DNA of 64,000 nucleotides, taken from positions 6,163,198 to 6,227,197 of the forward strand of contig BCIX01000001.1 of NCBI GenBank assembly GCA_001600095.1, read 5' to 3'. Positions 24,140-39,657 of this stretch are shown here, piece by piece; position 1 is the stretch's first letter, and each line of letters begins with the position of its first letter. Origin of the DNA: Bullera alba (lineage: Eukaryota > Basidiomycota > Tremellomycetes > Tremellales > Bulleraceae). The notes below the pieces were generated by a model. It did no database searches, was not told the origin of the DNA, and saw only the letters and a list, made by a program, of their open reading frames with translations. Made by a program: the position numbers and the translations under genes.

Positions 24140-24507
24140 ATGTGCGTAGCGAGAAGAGCTCTGATCAGTGAGAGATTGAGACTGGTCGAAAGTAACGACC
24201 CTGTATAGTACGAGAACGTTGAGTCACTGTCTTTCTAGAATATCCATAATACAGTACGATCACGAGTACCTGCACCATTTGATCCCCCTCGCATGAATCT
24301 TGACGACGTTTGTATCGCATAGCACTTCATCTTTACAACCTTCATTCGGACCAATTCAGAGGGGATTTTCTTTCGTTATAGATGCGGAAAGGGGACAGCG
24401 ATTTACAATCAGATCGAGCTTCGACAAAAATACAACGTTCCGGCAAGCCTGGCAAGCAGCCCACTCCAAGTCCTCCGGCATCACACTCTTTTCACTACAT
24501 TCACGGG
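24140..24507. other. Convergent intergenic region
   Basis: A 368-bp stretch between the stops of two convergent genes. It holds 3' UTRs only. I see no gene. Confidence 0.5.
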
Positions 24508-26454
24508 CTACTTGTGCCGGCTGACGACTTCGATGCCGGCCGCAGAGCTCGTCGTGCTGATAAGACGATCAGTCATGATTGAGACAGAGCGAGAATTCAG
24601 CTTACCGAACATCGTTTTCCTCCTCCTCATCATCCTCAAAGTCACCATCGTCATCTTCATCGTCCTCTTCCGAATCTTCGCTATCGGCCACTGCCTCGTC
24701 ATTGTCGTCAAACGTGTCTTGATTGACCTGTCGGCCCGCACCGCTCGGCACTTGGATCGCTTTGGTGACGTGGGACTGCAGATCGTGCTGATCTTTCGAC
24801 TTGAACGGCATGTCTGGTGCGGAGATCGTCTTGGAGAGCCCGGCTCCCATCGCTGACCCATTGGTCATCGGCGAGTAGTGCTCAGACACTTGGATGATGG
24901 GCGTTGGAGGCAAGGGCGCGTTGTTGTTAGTGGGCGGCGTGACTAGCTTGGTAGACGAAGTGGTGGTCTCTGGAGAGAGTGATATGGCCATGTTGGAGAT
25001 CTCGCTGGCTCCAGAGTCGGACCGAGCATGCCGCGACGTGGACTCGAAATTTGGTGAGGCTGCTGGTGTTGAGACGGAAGAGGACGATCCTGGTCCAGAA
25101 GCAAAGTTGACGCCTCCAGATCGGCTGGCTGCAGCGGCAGCAGCAGCAGCTTCTTGCTCCTCCCTCTTCTTCCTCTCCCTCTCTTCTCGCCGGCGCTTGA
25201 CCCACTCCATACCACTTCCATCTTCAGCATCACCAAGGAAACCCTTGCCAGAGCTAGGTTCGGTAGCTGCTGTCTTGGCTTTGGCACCCGAAGCCGCGCT
25301 GGACACGCTACCCAGACTCGTGCTGGCTTTGCCAAAGCCCCATTCGACAAACTCTGGCTCGTCCTGCTGTCGGAGTTGCTTTTCACGCTCGGCCGCCTCG
25401 GACGCTCGTCGTGAACCGTATACCCTTCCGTTTAGCATCTTCACAGGTTGGGGGGAGGACGACAAAGTAGCGGTGGCACTGCTGGCCGATGACGGATCCA
25501 GGGACGAGTTACGTCGATGTGAATCCACCTTTGAGGACGAAGAGCTGGATAAGGACGCTGACAAAGTCTTTCGGCTTTCCTGCTCGCTGGACCACTTGAA
25601 AGGCGATCTAGGCAAGGTCAACATTGGGGTGCAGCTGATCATTGGCACGCCATCGACACTCACGACGCCGTGAAACCACCCGTGCTCGCGCTTTTCTTCA
25701 ACGGAGCTCCTTCAGTGTATCCTTCTTTCTCGTCCTTCATGCCGAGCAGTTTCAAAGTGCCCTTCTTGGTGCCCTTCCAGGTACTGCCCATCCCCATGCT
25801 CTTGCTCCATCGTCTGCTCCTCCTTGCCTCGTCGTCTGTACCTTCTTCTTCGTCCTCCACAGCGACGTCGTCGTTATCCGCCGCAGGCTCGTCGTCGGAT
25901 TCGTACTCGACATGGTGGTTGCGAATTTCAATTGCTCGTCTCACGCCTCCATCCTCCGTCTCTTCCGTTTTGAAGCCAATGTTCCGGCCGGTGGACAACG
26001 AACGTGGTCGTCGAGGGTCGGGTAATGGTGCGAACCGGATCCTAGCGGAATGTAGTCCAGGCGATGTCACGGACGCATTGCTTCGGTGGTCATCACCAGC
26101 ATCTCCATTACTGCTACCGGGACCCGGGATGCTGAGGCGAAATGTACTTGATCCCCCGGGCGACGTCACAGAAGTATTGATGTCGGCGATGGGCGAGACG
26201 GGTGATGGTGGTGAGCCCGCCTCAGAGGTCTTCTTCGCTTTGGCAGGTGAGCCGAATACCGAAGAGAGCGTTTTTGTGCTGGTGTCCAGGAGCGTTGGCT
26301 TCACCAAGGGGGAAGAAGGCTGTGAGATGCCTCCTGACTCCCTTCGAGCGTTGATCAAGATACCTCCTCTAGGCGCATTATCCGGATGGGCGAACGAAGG
26401 GTTTGGAGGGAAGAGGAGAGATGGTGTTGTTGGAGATACGCCAAGTGAGGTCAT
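24508..26454 (-). CDS. Hypothetical Ser/Pro-rich disordered protein with acidic C-terminus
   Basis: I do not recognise a family. Three exons (26454-25664, 25607-24606, 24556-24508) give 613 aa. The 56-nt first intron restores the frame between STGGFTAS and SPFKWSSEQESRK. Notable segments are HSARIRFAPLPDPRRPRS, a basic patch RRSRRWSKSMGMG, KGTKKGTLKLLGMKDEKEG, EPEFVEWGFGKASTSLGS and a helix WVKRRREERERKKREEQE followed by polyalanine. Near the C-terminus is a long Asp/Glu run, then a short tail from exon 3. The frame is open further upstream but without an ATG, so the first ATG was chosen. A regulatory or scaffold protein is possible, but nothing fixes a function. Confidence 0.7.
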
Positions 26455-27566
26455 GAGTGGAGATTCGGTTTGGGTCTTAGATCTTTGCACAGCGGTCGTA
26501 GGTGGATGATGCTATGGGCTATATACACGGGTGTAGGTGTCGTGTCCTGTCACTGAATGCTTCGACACTCTGCTGAGGGCCACTCGACTCGTGTCTACTC
26601 AAACCAGATCTCCTCTGCTGATGAGGGATTTCCCAGTGTATAGGATCGAGGTGGTTTCGCTCGTATCGAGAAACGAGATGCTGTGGGTTTCACCAGCCTC
26701 GGCTTGGAGGTCTCAAAATAAACAAGGCGGTTCCAGTGACCGTCGAGCTACCTTTGCCGCAGCGGTCCAAATGATGTCCAAGCTGATGAACAAGATACGA
26801 TACGTTGGGAGTATGCTGTGGCCACTTGTGGCTGTGGATCTCGCTCGGGAAGGGTGAGATGCGTTAATTGTGGAGGAGGGAAATGGGACTAAAATCGCGT
26901 CACCGGCCGGGGATTAGGGTGTTGATGTGGGAGAGTGTAGATGGGAGCTGATGGGAGTGTACGAGCACACGGTGATTGTGAGTCTCGTATGGATGCACAG
27001 CTGCAGGAGGATCGAGGATTTATGCCTCTGTGGACCAGAGGCGTCGACGAGCAGCCACCCCGTTGCCAGCCAGCAGCCAGCGAGCATCACTCTATCGGAT
27101 AACGAGCACTCTATGCTTTCCGATGGGAAAACGCTCTCAACGCCAAGCATTTGCGATATTAACCCGCAGCCAGCGTCCATACAACTTTGATTATGAATCA
27201 TCTCTCTCTAATCAACCTTGCAAACAAGCCTGGGCCAAGAAGTTGAGTATGGTGTTGACGACTGCATCTAGTGTCTACTCCTCGTCCTGCATGTGCTTGA
27301 CGCTACCCATACCCATCGTTGACACCATTCTTCGAGGTCACCGGTCTGACCGGGCCCGCCACCACCGGTTAGCCGTTAGATCGTCAACAGCTCGAGCTAA
27401 TGTGGGGCCCTGCGATAATTTTAGACCCGGCCCAGACTTTCGCCACCCGGTATCAATTGTTCTGCCCTGAGTCCTGACTCAGATCCAGATCTGCATCGCC
27501 ATCAATCGCAATCTATAATCGCAATCTCGAGCTGCCATTACTCCGATACACTCGACTAATCAACAC
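26455..27566. other. Intergenic, 1.1 kb
   Basis: Promoter of the disordered-protein gene and 3' flank of the YCF1-like gene. Short direct repeats of CCAGC occur near 27065-27085. I see no coding or RNA gene. Confidence 0.5.
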
Positions 27567-32804
<5,238 letters not shown>

Positions 32805-33205
32805 GGTCCACCGAGCTCGCTGTCGTGACGGAGATGTTGAGATCGCAAACTGATTAACTGAGGATGAGCAATCGGAAAAAGGGCCAATTCAACTACGCAG
32901 GTGGAGGGCCGAAGCTGTTGGCCGAAGACGCAAGTGGCAGAAGGTGGAGGGCGCCGTAATCGGCCGGATTTCGCCGGGATCGAAGTCACGGCGGTCTTGA
33001 ATCGTTGCGCCCGCTCGGGACCCCTATATCTCTTTGGCCTACGACATCAAAGTAGGTCATTGTGTCTCTGACGCAACCACCTATAAAAGGTTTCTAATTT
33101 CAAGCAAAAAGACAGCCGGCCCAACAGGGCCCAACTCCACTCGAGCGCTCGTCAGGTCTGGACGCCGAGGAATGGCCAGCCCGACCGACCTACACCAAAA
33201 ACGTA
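32805..33205. other. Intergenic, YCF1-like promoter and tRNA 3' flank
   Basis: A 401-bp gap holding the promoter of the minus-strand ABCC gene. Apart from the tRNA terminator tract at its right edge I see nothing specific. Confidence 0.5.
33197..33201 (-). terminator. RNA polymerase III terminator of tRNA-Leu
   Basis: Five A on the plus strand, i.e. five T on the tRNA strand, four bases after the tRNA 3' end. This is the usual pol III stop signal. Confidence 0.8.
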
Positions 33206-33305
33206 TGAAGACGACGCGATTCGAACGCGCGAGGTTTCCCACTGCGGGAATTCAAGCTTAAAACAAAACCTAAACACAGCGCCTTAACCACTCGGCCACG
33301 TCTCC
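33206..33305 (-). tRNA. tRNA-Leu (anticodon UAG) with 21-nt intron
   Basis: A complete cloverleaf reads on the minus strand. The acceptor stem is GGAGACG / CGTCTTC (one G-U pair). The D arm is GCC...GGC. The anticodon stem CTGTG pairs with CGCAG, and the anticodon TAG is at plus positions 33270-33272. The T arm has loop TTCGAAT. An intron at 33248-33268 lies at the canonical site one base 3' of the anticodon. The variable arm is extended (class II) and the discriminator is A, which fits Leu rather than Ser. A TTTTT terminator follows. Confidence 0.92.
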
Positions 33306-33502
33306 GCTCCCAGTCAAGCTGTTTTGCTGTCATATACCTCGAAGATCCCTCTTACTGGCTTCAGACTAGACGATCTTCGTTCCACAGCGAGCATCTATAA
33401 CAGTCTGACTCCGAGCTGTACTGCCTCTGCCGGGCCGTATACTGTGCATAACCTCGTACCTCACGTCGTACAACAAGCTGTCTTCCTCTGTACCGGGAAG
33501 CG

Positions 33503-36005
33503 CTACACCTCCATTCCGTCATTCTCCTCGTTCGTGCCAGTGCCAAACTCCAACTTTCTCTTCCCCGACTTCTTCGATCCATCCTTGAAGTCCCTCCCGG
33601 CTTTCTCACGAAGAGCATCGACGTCGACAGAGTCGCCCTCTTTGGCCCACTGCAGGACCAGATGGCGCCCGAGGAGATGGGTATGCTTGAGAGCTTCCAT
33701 TGCCCGAGCAGCCTCGGCGTGCGTGGTGAACTCCAAAAAGGCGAACCCTCTCGTCGATTGCGCCCCAGTAGACGTGGGTAGTGGTTTCCGGGGCAGACGA
33801 AGTGATTTCAAAGTACCATAAGCGCTGAAAAGCTCTCTGACCTCTTTCTTGCTGACTTCGAATGCCAAATTCTTGACCAGTAGCTTGGTACTCTTTGTCG
33901 AGCCGACCTGACCCTTGGCACCTCCCTTGCTGGTCTCTTCCTCGGCGCCACGTTGGGCAAATTTGGCTTCGAGCGTCTTGCCGTCGATCTCAAAACCTTC
34001 CAATCCACCAAGAGCCTTCCTCGCCTCGGCCTTGGTCTTGAATCCAACGAAACCATAACCCATTGACAGCTTCTCGCCAGGTCGCTTTGGATCTGGCTTG
34101 GTCTGCACTCGAGCGAACGAGTATCCAGGTAATGTTGACAGGATCGACTGCAGCTTCTGGGTCGAGGTATTGAATGATAGGCCTTTAAGGAAAAGAGTCG
34201 ATCCAGACTCGTCGTCCTCCCCAGCAACCTCTCTTCCGAGTCCATCCTCGTTCGCGGCTACCCTCTGAGCCAGCGCTTCCTTGTCCGCAGCGTCGGTGAC
34301 GATGCCACCTTGGGCGTCCGATTTGAACATTCCGATCGGTCCCTTCTCCAGGTAAAGCACGCCGCTCCCCAGTCGCTTGTATGCGAGAGCTTTGAAAGCT
34401 CGTCCAGCATCAGAGTCGACCTTGTATTCGACCACGCCGATCGTCCCTGCGGGCGGAAGAAGGATGCGGCTAATCTCACCGTGTGGCGCGAAGAGATCTG
34501 TGAGAGTGTGTATGCTGGTACCGTAAGGGATGTTCTTGACCAGAATGATGTTCCTCGACCGAGGGACCTTGGGTTGCAGCGCCTCGATGTCAAGACCGGC
34601 TTCCGCAAAGTACTGCTTTGTCTCGGCAATGACGTGCGTCTCTGCCAGTGCGAGCTTGACTGCCGATGAGACGGATGAGGAACCGGCATCCGAGGACAGG
34701 AGTTCCGACTTCGAGATTCCCATCCTGTCTGCGACAGATGCTGCGACGGCATCGCTCTAGGCAAAGGTCAGCTGGTCCCGTACCATGGTAGACTTCACCG
34801 ACTCACGTTCATATACATCGTCGCCCAATTGACACCCTTTGCACTGTCCTCCTTCCTCTTTGCGTCCATTTGATTCTTGAGCTCGCCATGTCCTTGTTTC
34901 ACCTTTCCAAGCACGCCCCCGGGCGTCTCGCCCAGGCCCTGAGCCTTGACTTCTTGTCCCGGTCGAGCTCTGCCTGGCAGAATATGCAACAATCTCCCCT
35001 GGAAAGTCTTTCGGTCGAGAGCTTCGTACGCTGCTAGGGCGTTCTCTGGATCCCGGTAGAGTATGAATGCTGTTCCCAGCGGTTCGCCGGTGTGAGATAC
35101 TGGTAAATGAACCGATTCGATGTGGCCGTAGGGTTCAAAGTGCAACCGGAGTTCGTCGGCCGTAGTCACGAAGGACAAATTCCGCAGGAACAACCGGCCA
35201 GTGGACAAGATGAGGGACTTGTCCGCATGGACCTGGTGATAATATCAGCTTTAATACCGGGGACGGACTCGGGAACTCACCGGAGCTGGCGCTGCGTCAT
35301 CTGCGCCATCGACCTCCAGAGCTTTCTGCCGTTTCTTTAACCAAGCCGCATCGTCGTCGTCCTCCACACTCTGCTCAGCGACCGCTGAAGGCGGCGTGTC
35401 ATCCCTCTCCTTCCCTTTGACGCTCTTCTTCTCCTTGCCAACCGTCTTCAGGCCGTCCGCCTTCCATCCAGCATCTCCAGGTACCGCGGCGTCCTCTACT
35501 GGGATGTTCCCGCTAGTTTCGTCGCCTTTCATGACCTGCAAAAACTCCTGCAGGTGTTTCGACGGTCCAGGCTTGTTGAGGTCAGGCTTGGCCACACTTG
35601 GTGAGGGTTTCAGCCGTTTGGCGGGCTTGGTGGACAAAGGCTAGATCATGAAACGATCATAAGCGACTGACTTGCAGTTGGCTGAAGTGTGGACTGCCCG
35701 GCTCACCTCATCGCTGACAAAGTCTACCTTGACTTTCCCTCCCCCTAGCGCAAACGTGCCGTCAAAGTAGGCTTGAGCCTTCTTTGCTTCTTCGTCCGTC
35801 TTGTATCCGACAAATGCAAACCTTCGCTTCTTCACCACTCTGACATCGGTGATCGTTGTGTTGGACAAGGGTTTTGGCGCAGTCAATTTCCCTCGCAGAT
35901 CGTGAGGCGTCAGGTCGGACGGCAGGTTCAGAAAGATGAGTCGCGACCTGTGGGAAGAGCGAAGTCAGCATGACTTCTCTTTTCATCAGTGGATCCTGCT
36001 CACAT
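33503..36005 (-). CDS. MRD1: Multiple RNA-binding domain protein, 90S pre-ribosome assembly
   Basis: Nucleolar protein needed for early pre-rRNA cleavages and 18S rRNA production. Five exons (36005-36004, 35947-35707, 35640-35281, 35232-34807, 34756-33503) give 760 aa with five RRM domains. RRM1 starts SRLIFLNLPSDLTPHDLR. RRM2 contains GRLFLRNLSFVTTADELRL. RRM3 has NIILVKNIPYGTSIHTLTDL, RRM4 STLFLKGLSFNTSTQKL and RRM5 KLLVKNLAFEVSKKEVREL. The spacer between RRM1 and RRM2 is charged and acidic. The start codon is split: AT in exon 1, G as first base of exon 2. It is divergent from RPS19. Confidence 0.95.
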
Positions 36006-36445
36006 GGTATATGGCTGATCAGCCAAGCGAACGTGATATTGTGAGGCAAGTATGACTACCTTGAGCTCAGATCGGACTCAGCATTGCTCGACAACATCAA
36101 CTTTTCAACAATGCTCCTTCGTCGCCACTGCAAACTTCCCGTGGCCCCGCACTTCGTTTGACGTGCTCACGGTAACTATCTTGGCTGAGGGGCCGATGAA
36201 CCACGTGGCTCTGACGGACGGCGGAGACCGCTCCGGTGTCTAAGCAAATCCTTAAATCCGATGAGGGCGATCGAAAACGAGATCTCCGCCACACGGTAAT
36301 TGCCCTTTTATAATCCCGCTGGCAGAGCTTCTCCCACGCTGTATCGCCGACGCTCACTGGACTGCCTGCTGGCATCCGCTGCGACTCGGCGTGTAATATT
36401 TGACAAAGCGATAGCAAGGTCTTTTAGCCATCAAAATAGCCCATC
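36006..36445. promoter_or_regulatory. Shared divergent promoter MRD1 / RPS19
   Basis: A 440-bp region between the two start codons. It contains the palindrome CCACGTGG (36201-36208, an E-box/CACGTG core) near its centre and an A/T-rich TTTTATAATC element near 36305-36314, about 135 bp upstream of the RPS19 ATG. No coding sequence is supported. Confidence 0.6.
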
Positions 36446-37418
36446 ATGCCCGGTGTTAGAGACGTCAGGTAAGTGGACATGCTCGACCACCACATCTTGG
36501 CGACCACTAGACCGGCGGGGAGAAAGGATCAGGAGAACGCGAGCATTTTGGAACGCATTGGAGAAACGGACCAGTCATAGAAAGAACAAGACGAATCGTC
36601 GACCGTCTACGGAGAACAAGGATAGGATCGACTTGATGAGAAGAGGGCGGATTCGAGGTCACAGGAGAACAGCTGCAGAATGTCGTGCTGACCATACTTC
36701 CAGCGCCGAAGCGTTCATCTCCGCATACTCTTCCCACCTCAAGAGGTCGGGTAAGCTCGAAATCCCAACATGGGTCGACACGGTTAAGACTGGATCGCAA
36801 AAGGAGCTCGCTCCTTACGACCCAGACTGGTTCTACGTCCGAGCCGGTGAGTGGAAGTGGACATCTGGAGGATCGAAGGATGGATGCCAGGAGTTCTGCA
36901 GTCTTCAGGAAGGAGAGAACTCGGATCGGATTCATGGAATTGCTATGCTATAGCAGAGACATCACTGACCTATCTCCCAGCTGCCGTCGCCCGACACATC
37001 TACCTCCGAAAGTCTGTTGGTGTCGGAGCCCTTGCCAAACTCCACGGAACGAAGAACAGGAGAGGTGCCCGACCCGGTCACCACAGAGATTCCGCTACCG
37101 GTGTGCAGAGAAATGTTGTCCAGGCTTTGGAGAAGATTGGTGTGCTCGAGAGCGCCCCAGATGGCGGCAGGAAGATCTCCCAGGACGGCATGTGAGTGAC
37201 TAGGCTCAGGCTCGTTGGCCGGTTGCGCTGCCCTTTCGGGTCGCGTGGGCAGGCTGCAGCTACACCTATATGTGATGCTCGGTACTGACTCTCAATTCAG
37301 GCGAGACTTGGACCGAATCGCTACCGCTGTTCTAGAGGAGGCTCGAGGTACTGAGGAGTCCGAAGAGGAGGAGGAGGAGGAGGAAGAGGAGGAGGAGGAG
37401 GAGGCTGACGAGGAGTAA
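36446..37418 (+). CDS. RPS19: 40S ribosomal protein S19 (eS19) with poly-Glu tail
   Basis: Small-subunit protein required for 18S rRNA maturation. Four exons (36446-36468, 36704-36846, 36981-37191, 37301-37418) give 164 aa. The N-terminus [20 protein letters not shown], then [50 protein letters not shown] and RDLDRIA are diagnostic. The usual protein is about 145 aa. Here the C-terminus is extended by an acidic tail with 14 consecutive Glu encoded by a GAG/GAA repeat (37362-37403). The first intron is 235 nt, unusually long for this window. Confidence 0.95.
37362..37403 (+). repeat. GAG/GAA trinucleotide repeat inside RPS19
   Basis: Fourteen in-frame Glu codons, mostly GAG, in the last exon. 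It is a likely slippage-prone microsatellite. Confidence 0.9.
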
Positions 37419-38116
37419 ACCACGACCAAACCTGTATACAGCAAAAGGGTTTTGTAGTGTTGGCCGGCCACTTGGAGGCGGCTTCTCTCCCGGTCATGAG
37501 ATTACGTGCATCACCATATTGGAAATTGCGCATTGGAACAGCCAAGCTTCGTTTTTGGAGACAGTGCCATGAGTCAGAGGGGAGTCCTTTGTGCGATTGC
37601 GACAGTGTTACCGCTATTCGACCGAGGCGATGTCCAAGATCTAAGATTGTGAATCGAGCCTGTGTTGAGCATTTGCAAGCCGAGTCCTCGGACCGAGATG
37701 AGGAGTAGCCGCTGCATGTCTGGAGACGACTCGGCCGTCTGGTCCACCAGAGCTAATGACATTCGCACCACCATGGTCGTGTACATTCGCCTCCACAAGC
37801 CGCCTCCACTTCCGCCACCAGGCTTATGAGACTGCTTAGCAAATGCATACTTGCTGCTTACTGTTCCAACGTTCAACGTTCAACAACGACCCGACGTTTC
37901 CCTTGATTCGCTGAGGCGACGTGTGCGCCCAAGTAGACAAGGTATCGCCATATGATGAAACGGGTCTACAGCGATTGCCCACTCCTCTTCAGCCAAACGT
38001 TCTTGACCTCGAGATCCCACGTCAACTTCGGACGGTCCACCACCTGTCAACGAGCTTGATAGCTTTCCAGCTTTGTACTCACAAACGTCAAATATCGGAA
38101 TCACCCAGAGCTCCCA
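37419..38116. other. Intergenic, RPS19 3' flank and NmrA-like gene promoter
   Basis: A 698-bp stretch between two plus-strand genes. No gene, RNA or strong promoter element was recognised. Confidence 0.5.
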
Positions 38117-39040
38117 ATGTCAGAACCGAAGACGCCCATCGCCTCTCGCTTCCTTGTTATTGGAGCGGGAGAACTGGGACTAGCCGTCATTCAAGGCCTA
38201 CTGGACCAGAATACCAACAATGCTGGATCGATTAGCGTACTTCTCCGTCCTCGTGCTGATGCGGAAGGAGTCGAAGCGGCCGGGAGACTGAAGGAAAGAG
38301 GCCTGCAGATCATTCACGCCGACCTGGCGAAGGAGTCGGTGGACGGCCTCGCTGGCATCTTCGCAGGCTTTGACACGATCATCTGCTGTACCGGATTTGT
38401 CGGCGGCCCCGGCACGCAAGTCAAGCTCACCACCGCTGTTCTACAAGCTGGCGTGAAACGATATGTGCCGTGGCAGTTCGGCGTCGACTACGACGTGGTT
38501 GGGCGTGGTAGCGGGCAGCCGGTCTTCGACGAGCAGTCTGATGTACGGGATATGCTGCGTGGGCAATCCGCCACGGAATGGATCATCATCTCAACAGGGA
38601 TGTTCACCAGTTTCCTGTTCGAGCCGGCTTTCGGCGTGGTCGATCTTGAACGCGGCAAGGTACATGCCCTGGGCAGTTGGGACAATCGCCTCACCGTGAC
38701 GACCCCCGAGGACATAGGTCGCCTCACCGCCATCATCCTCTCGATTGAACCGCGCATCCGAAACGGGGTGGTTTACATCGCCGGTGATACATTCTCCTAC
38801 GCGCAGCTGGCCGACATGGTGGCGTCCCATCTCGGCCGCGATATAGAGTGGGTGTTGTTGGACATGGACCGACTGCGTTCCGAGGCCGCAGCGCACCCGG
38901 ACGACGGGATGCGCAAGTATCGTCTCGCCTTTGCACGCGATACCGGCTTGGCCTGGGACAAGAATAGCACGTTCAACGCTACGCAGGGCATCGATGTGGT
39001 CGACGTGCCGGCGTGGCTCAATCGGCGGGAGATAGTGTAG
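38117..39040 (+). CDS. NmrA-like / isoflavone-reductase-like NAD(P)-binding protein
   Basis: Atypical SDR, either a redox-sensing regulator or a small-molecule reductase; the substrate is unknown. Single exon, 307 aa. The N-terminal dinucleotide-binding motif is FLVIGAGELGLAVIQGLL. It is followed by DTIICCTGFVGGPGTQ, VKRYVPWQFGVDYDVVGRG, WIIISTGMFTSFLFEPAFG and VYIAGDTFSYAQLADMV, all typical of the NmrA/PCBER group. No classical catalytic YxxxK is evident. The gene is intronless in a window where nearly every other gene has several introns, which raises the possibility of lateral acquisition or retroposition. Confidence 0.85.
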   Translation: MSEPKTPIASRFLVIGAGELGLAVIQGLLDQNTNNAGSISVLLRPRADAEGVEAAGRLKERGLQIIHADLAKESVDGLAGIFAGFDTIICCTGFVGGPGTQVKLTTAVLQAGVKRYVPWQFGVDYDVVGRGSGQPVFDEQSDVRDMLRGQSATEWIIISTGMFTSFLFEPAFGVVDLERGKVHALGSWDNRLTVTTPEDIGRLTAIILSIEPRIRNGVVYIAGDTFSYAQLADMVASHLGRDIEWVLLDMDRLRSEAAAHPDDGMRKYRLAFARDTGLAWDKNSTFNATQGIDVVDVPAWLNRREIV

Positions 39041-39657
39041 TGTCAACGTCTGTCGTCTGTCGATCGATGGTCCCGAGAACGGCTTGTGAGTGGTCCAGAA
39101 GGTGGTCTCAATTCACTACGGCACCCCTCACGAGGATGATACTCGGCGTCTGTTGCACAGATCTGACCGGTTCTGCGCTGATACCCGTTGTAGTGATGCC
39201 TGTACTGCATCGCCAGCATAATCTACAACAGGCTTGAGGTGTTGAGAGTACCATTGAGTGGGAGGTGGAGGAATAAGAGAAGAAAGAGCGGGAACTGAGG
39301 AGGAACCAACTACGACCTCACATGTACATACAAAGGGGTAGTTTTGACTTTCCTCTTATGAGCTTCGTACATCAGACTGGAACGATGGGCATCGCCTCAG
39401 CCATCCATTGACTAGTTGAGGCCAGGTGCTGAAAGCGTAAGCCCTCTGTCGTACGGGCACGAGACCTGGTAGGGCGGGGCTGGTGTACAGCCAAGGAGAT
39501 CGCGCAGGATCAGGTCAAGTTGGCCCTCTGTGCTTAACACTCCACCTTGAGTCGCAAGCATGTGTAGACGGTACATTATAAAGAATTACTCAAACCTGTG
39601 CTATGGATACAAAAGACGTTTCTCCTGCTTGCGGCCTACGAATCACTGTTTCTGCTT
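39041..39657. other. Convergent intergenic region
   Basis: A 617-bp stretch between the stops of convergent genes. I see 3' flanks only. Confidence 0.5.

Noticed and set aside
25608..25663. Apparent frameshift splitting the disordered protein into two genes
   Set aside because: A 56-nt GTGAGT...CTAG intron restores the frame exactly, so this is one gene.
36469..36703. Possible box C/D snoRNA in the 235-nt RPS19 intron 1 (TGATGA near 36637 and CTGA near 36688)
   Set aside because: The CTGA is part of the CTGAC branch site seen in most introns here. The box C-like element lacks the purine start, and no terminal stem pairs around the boxes.
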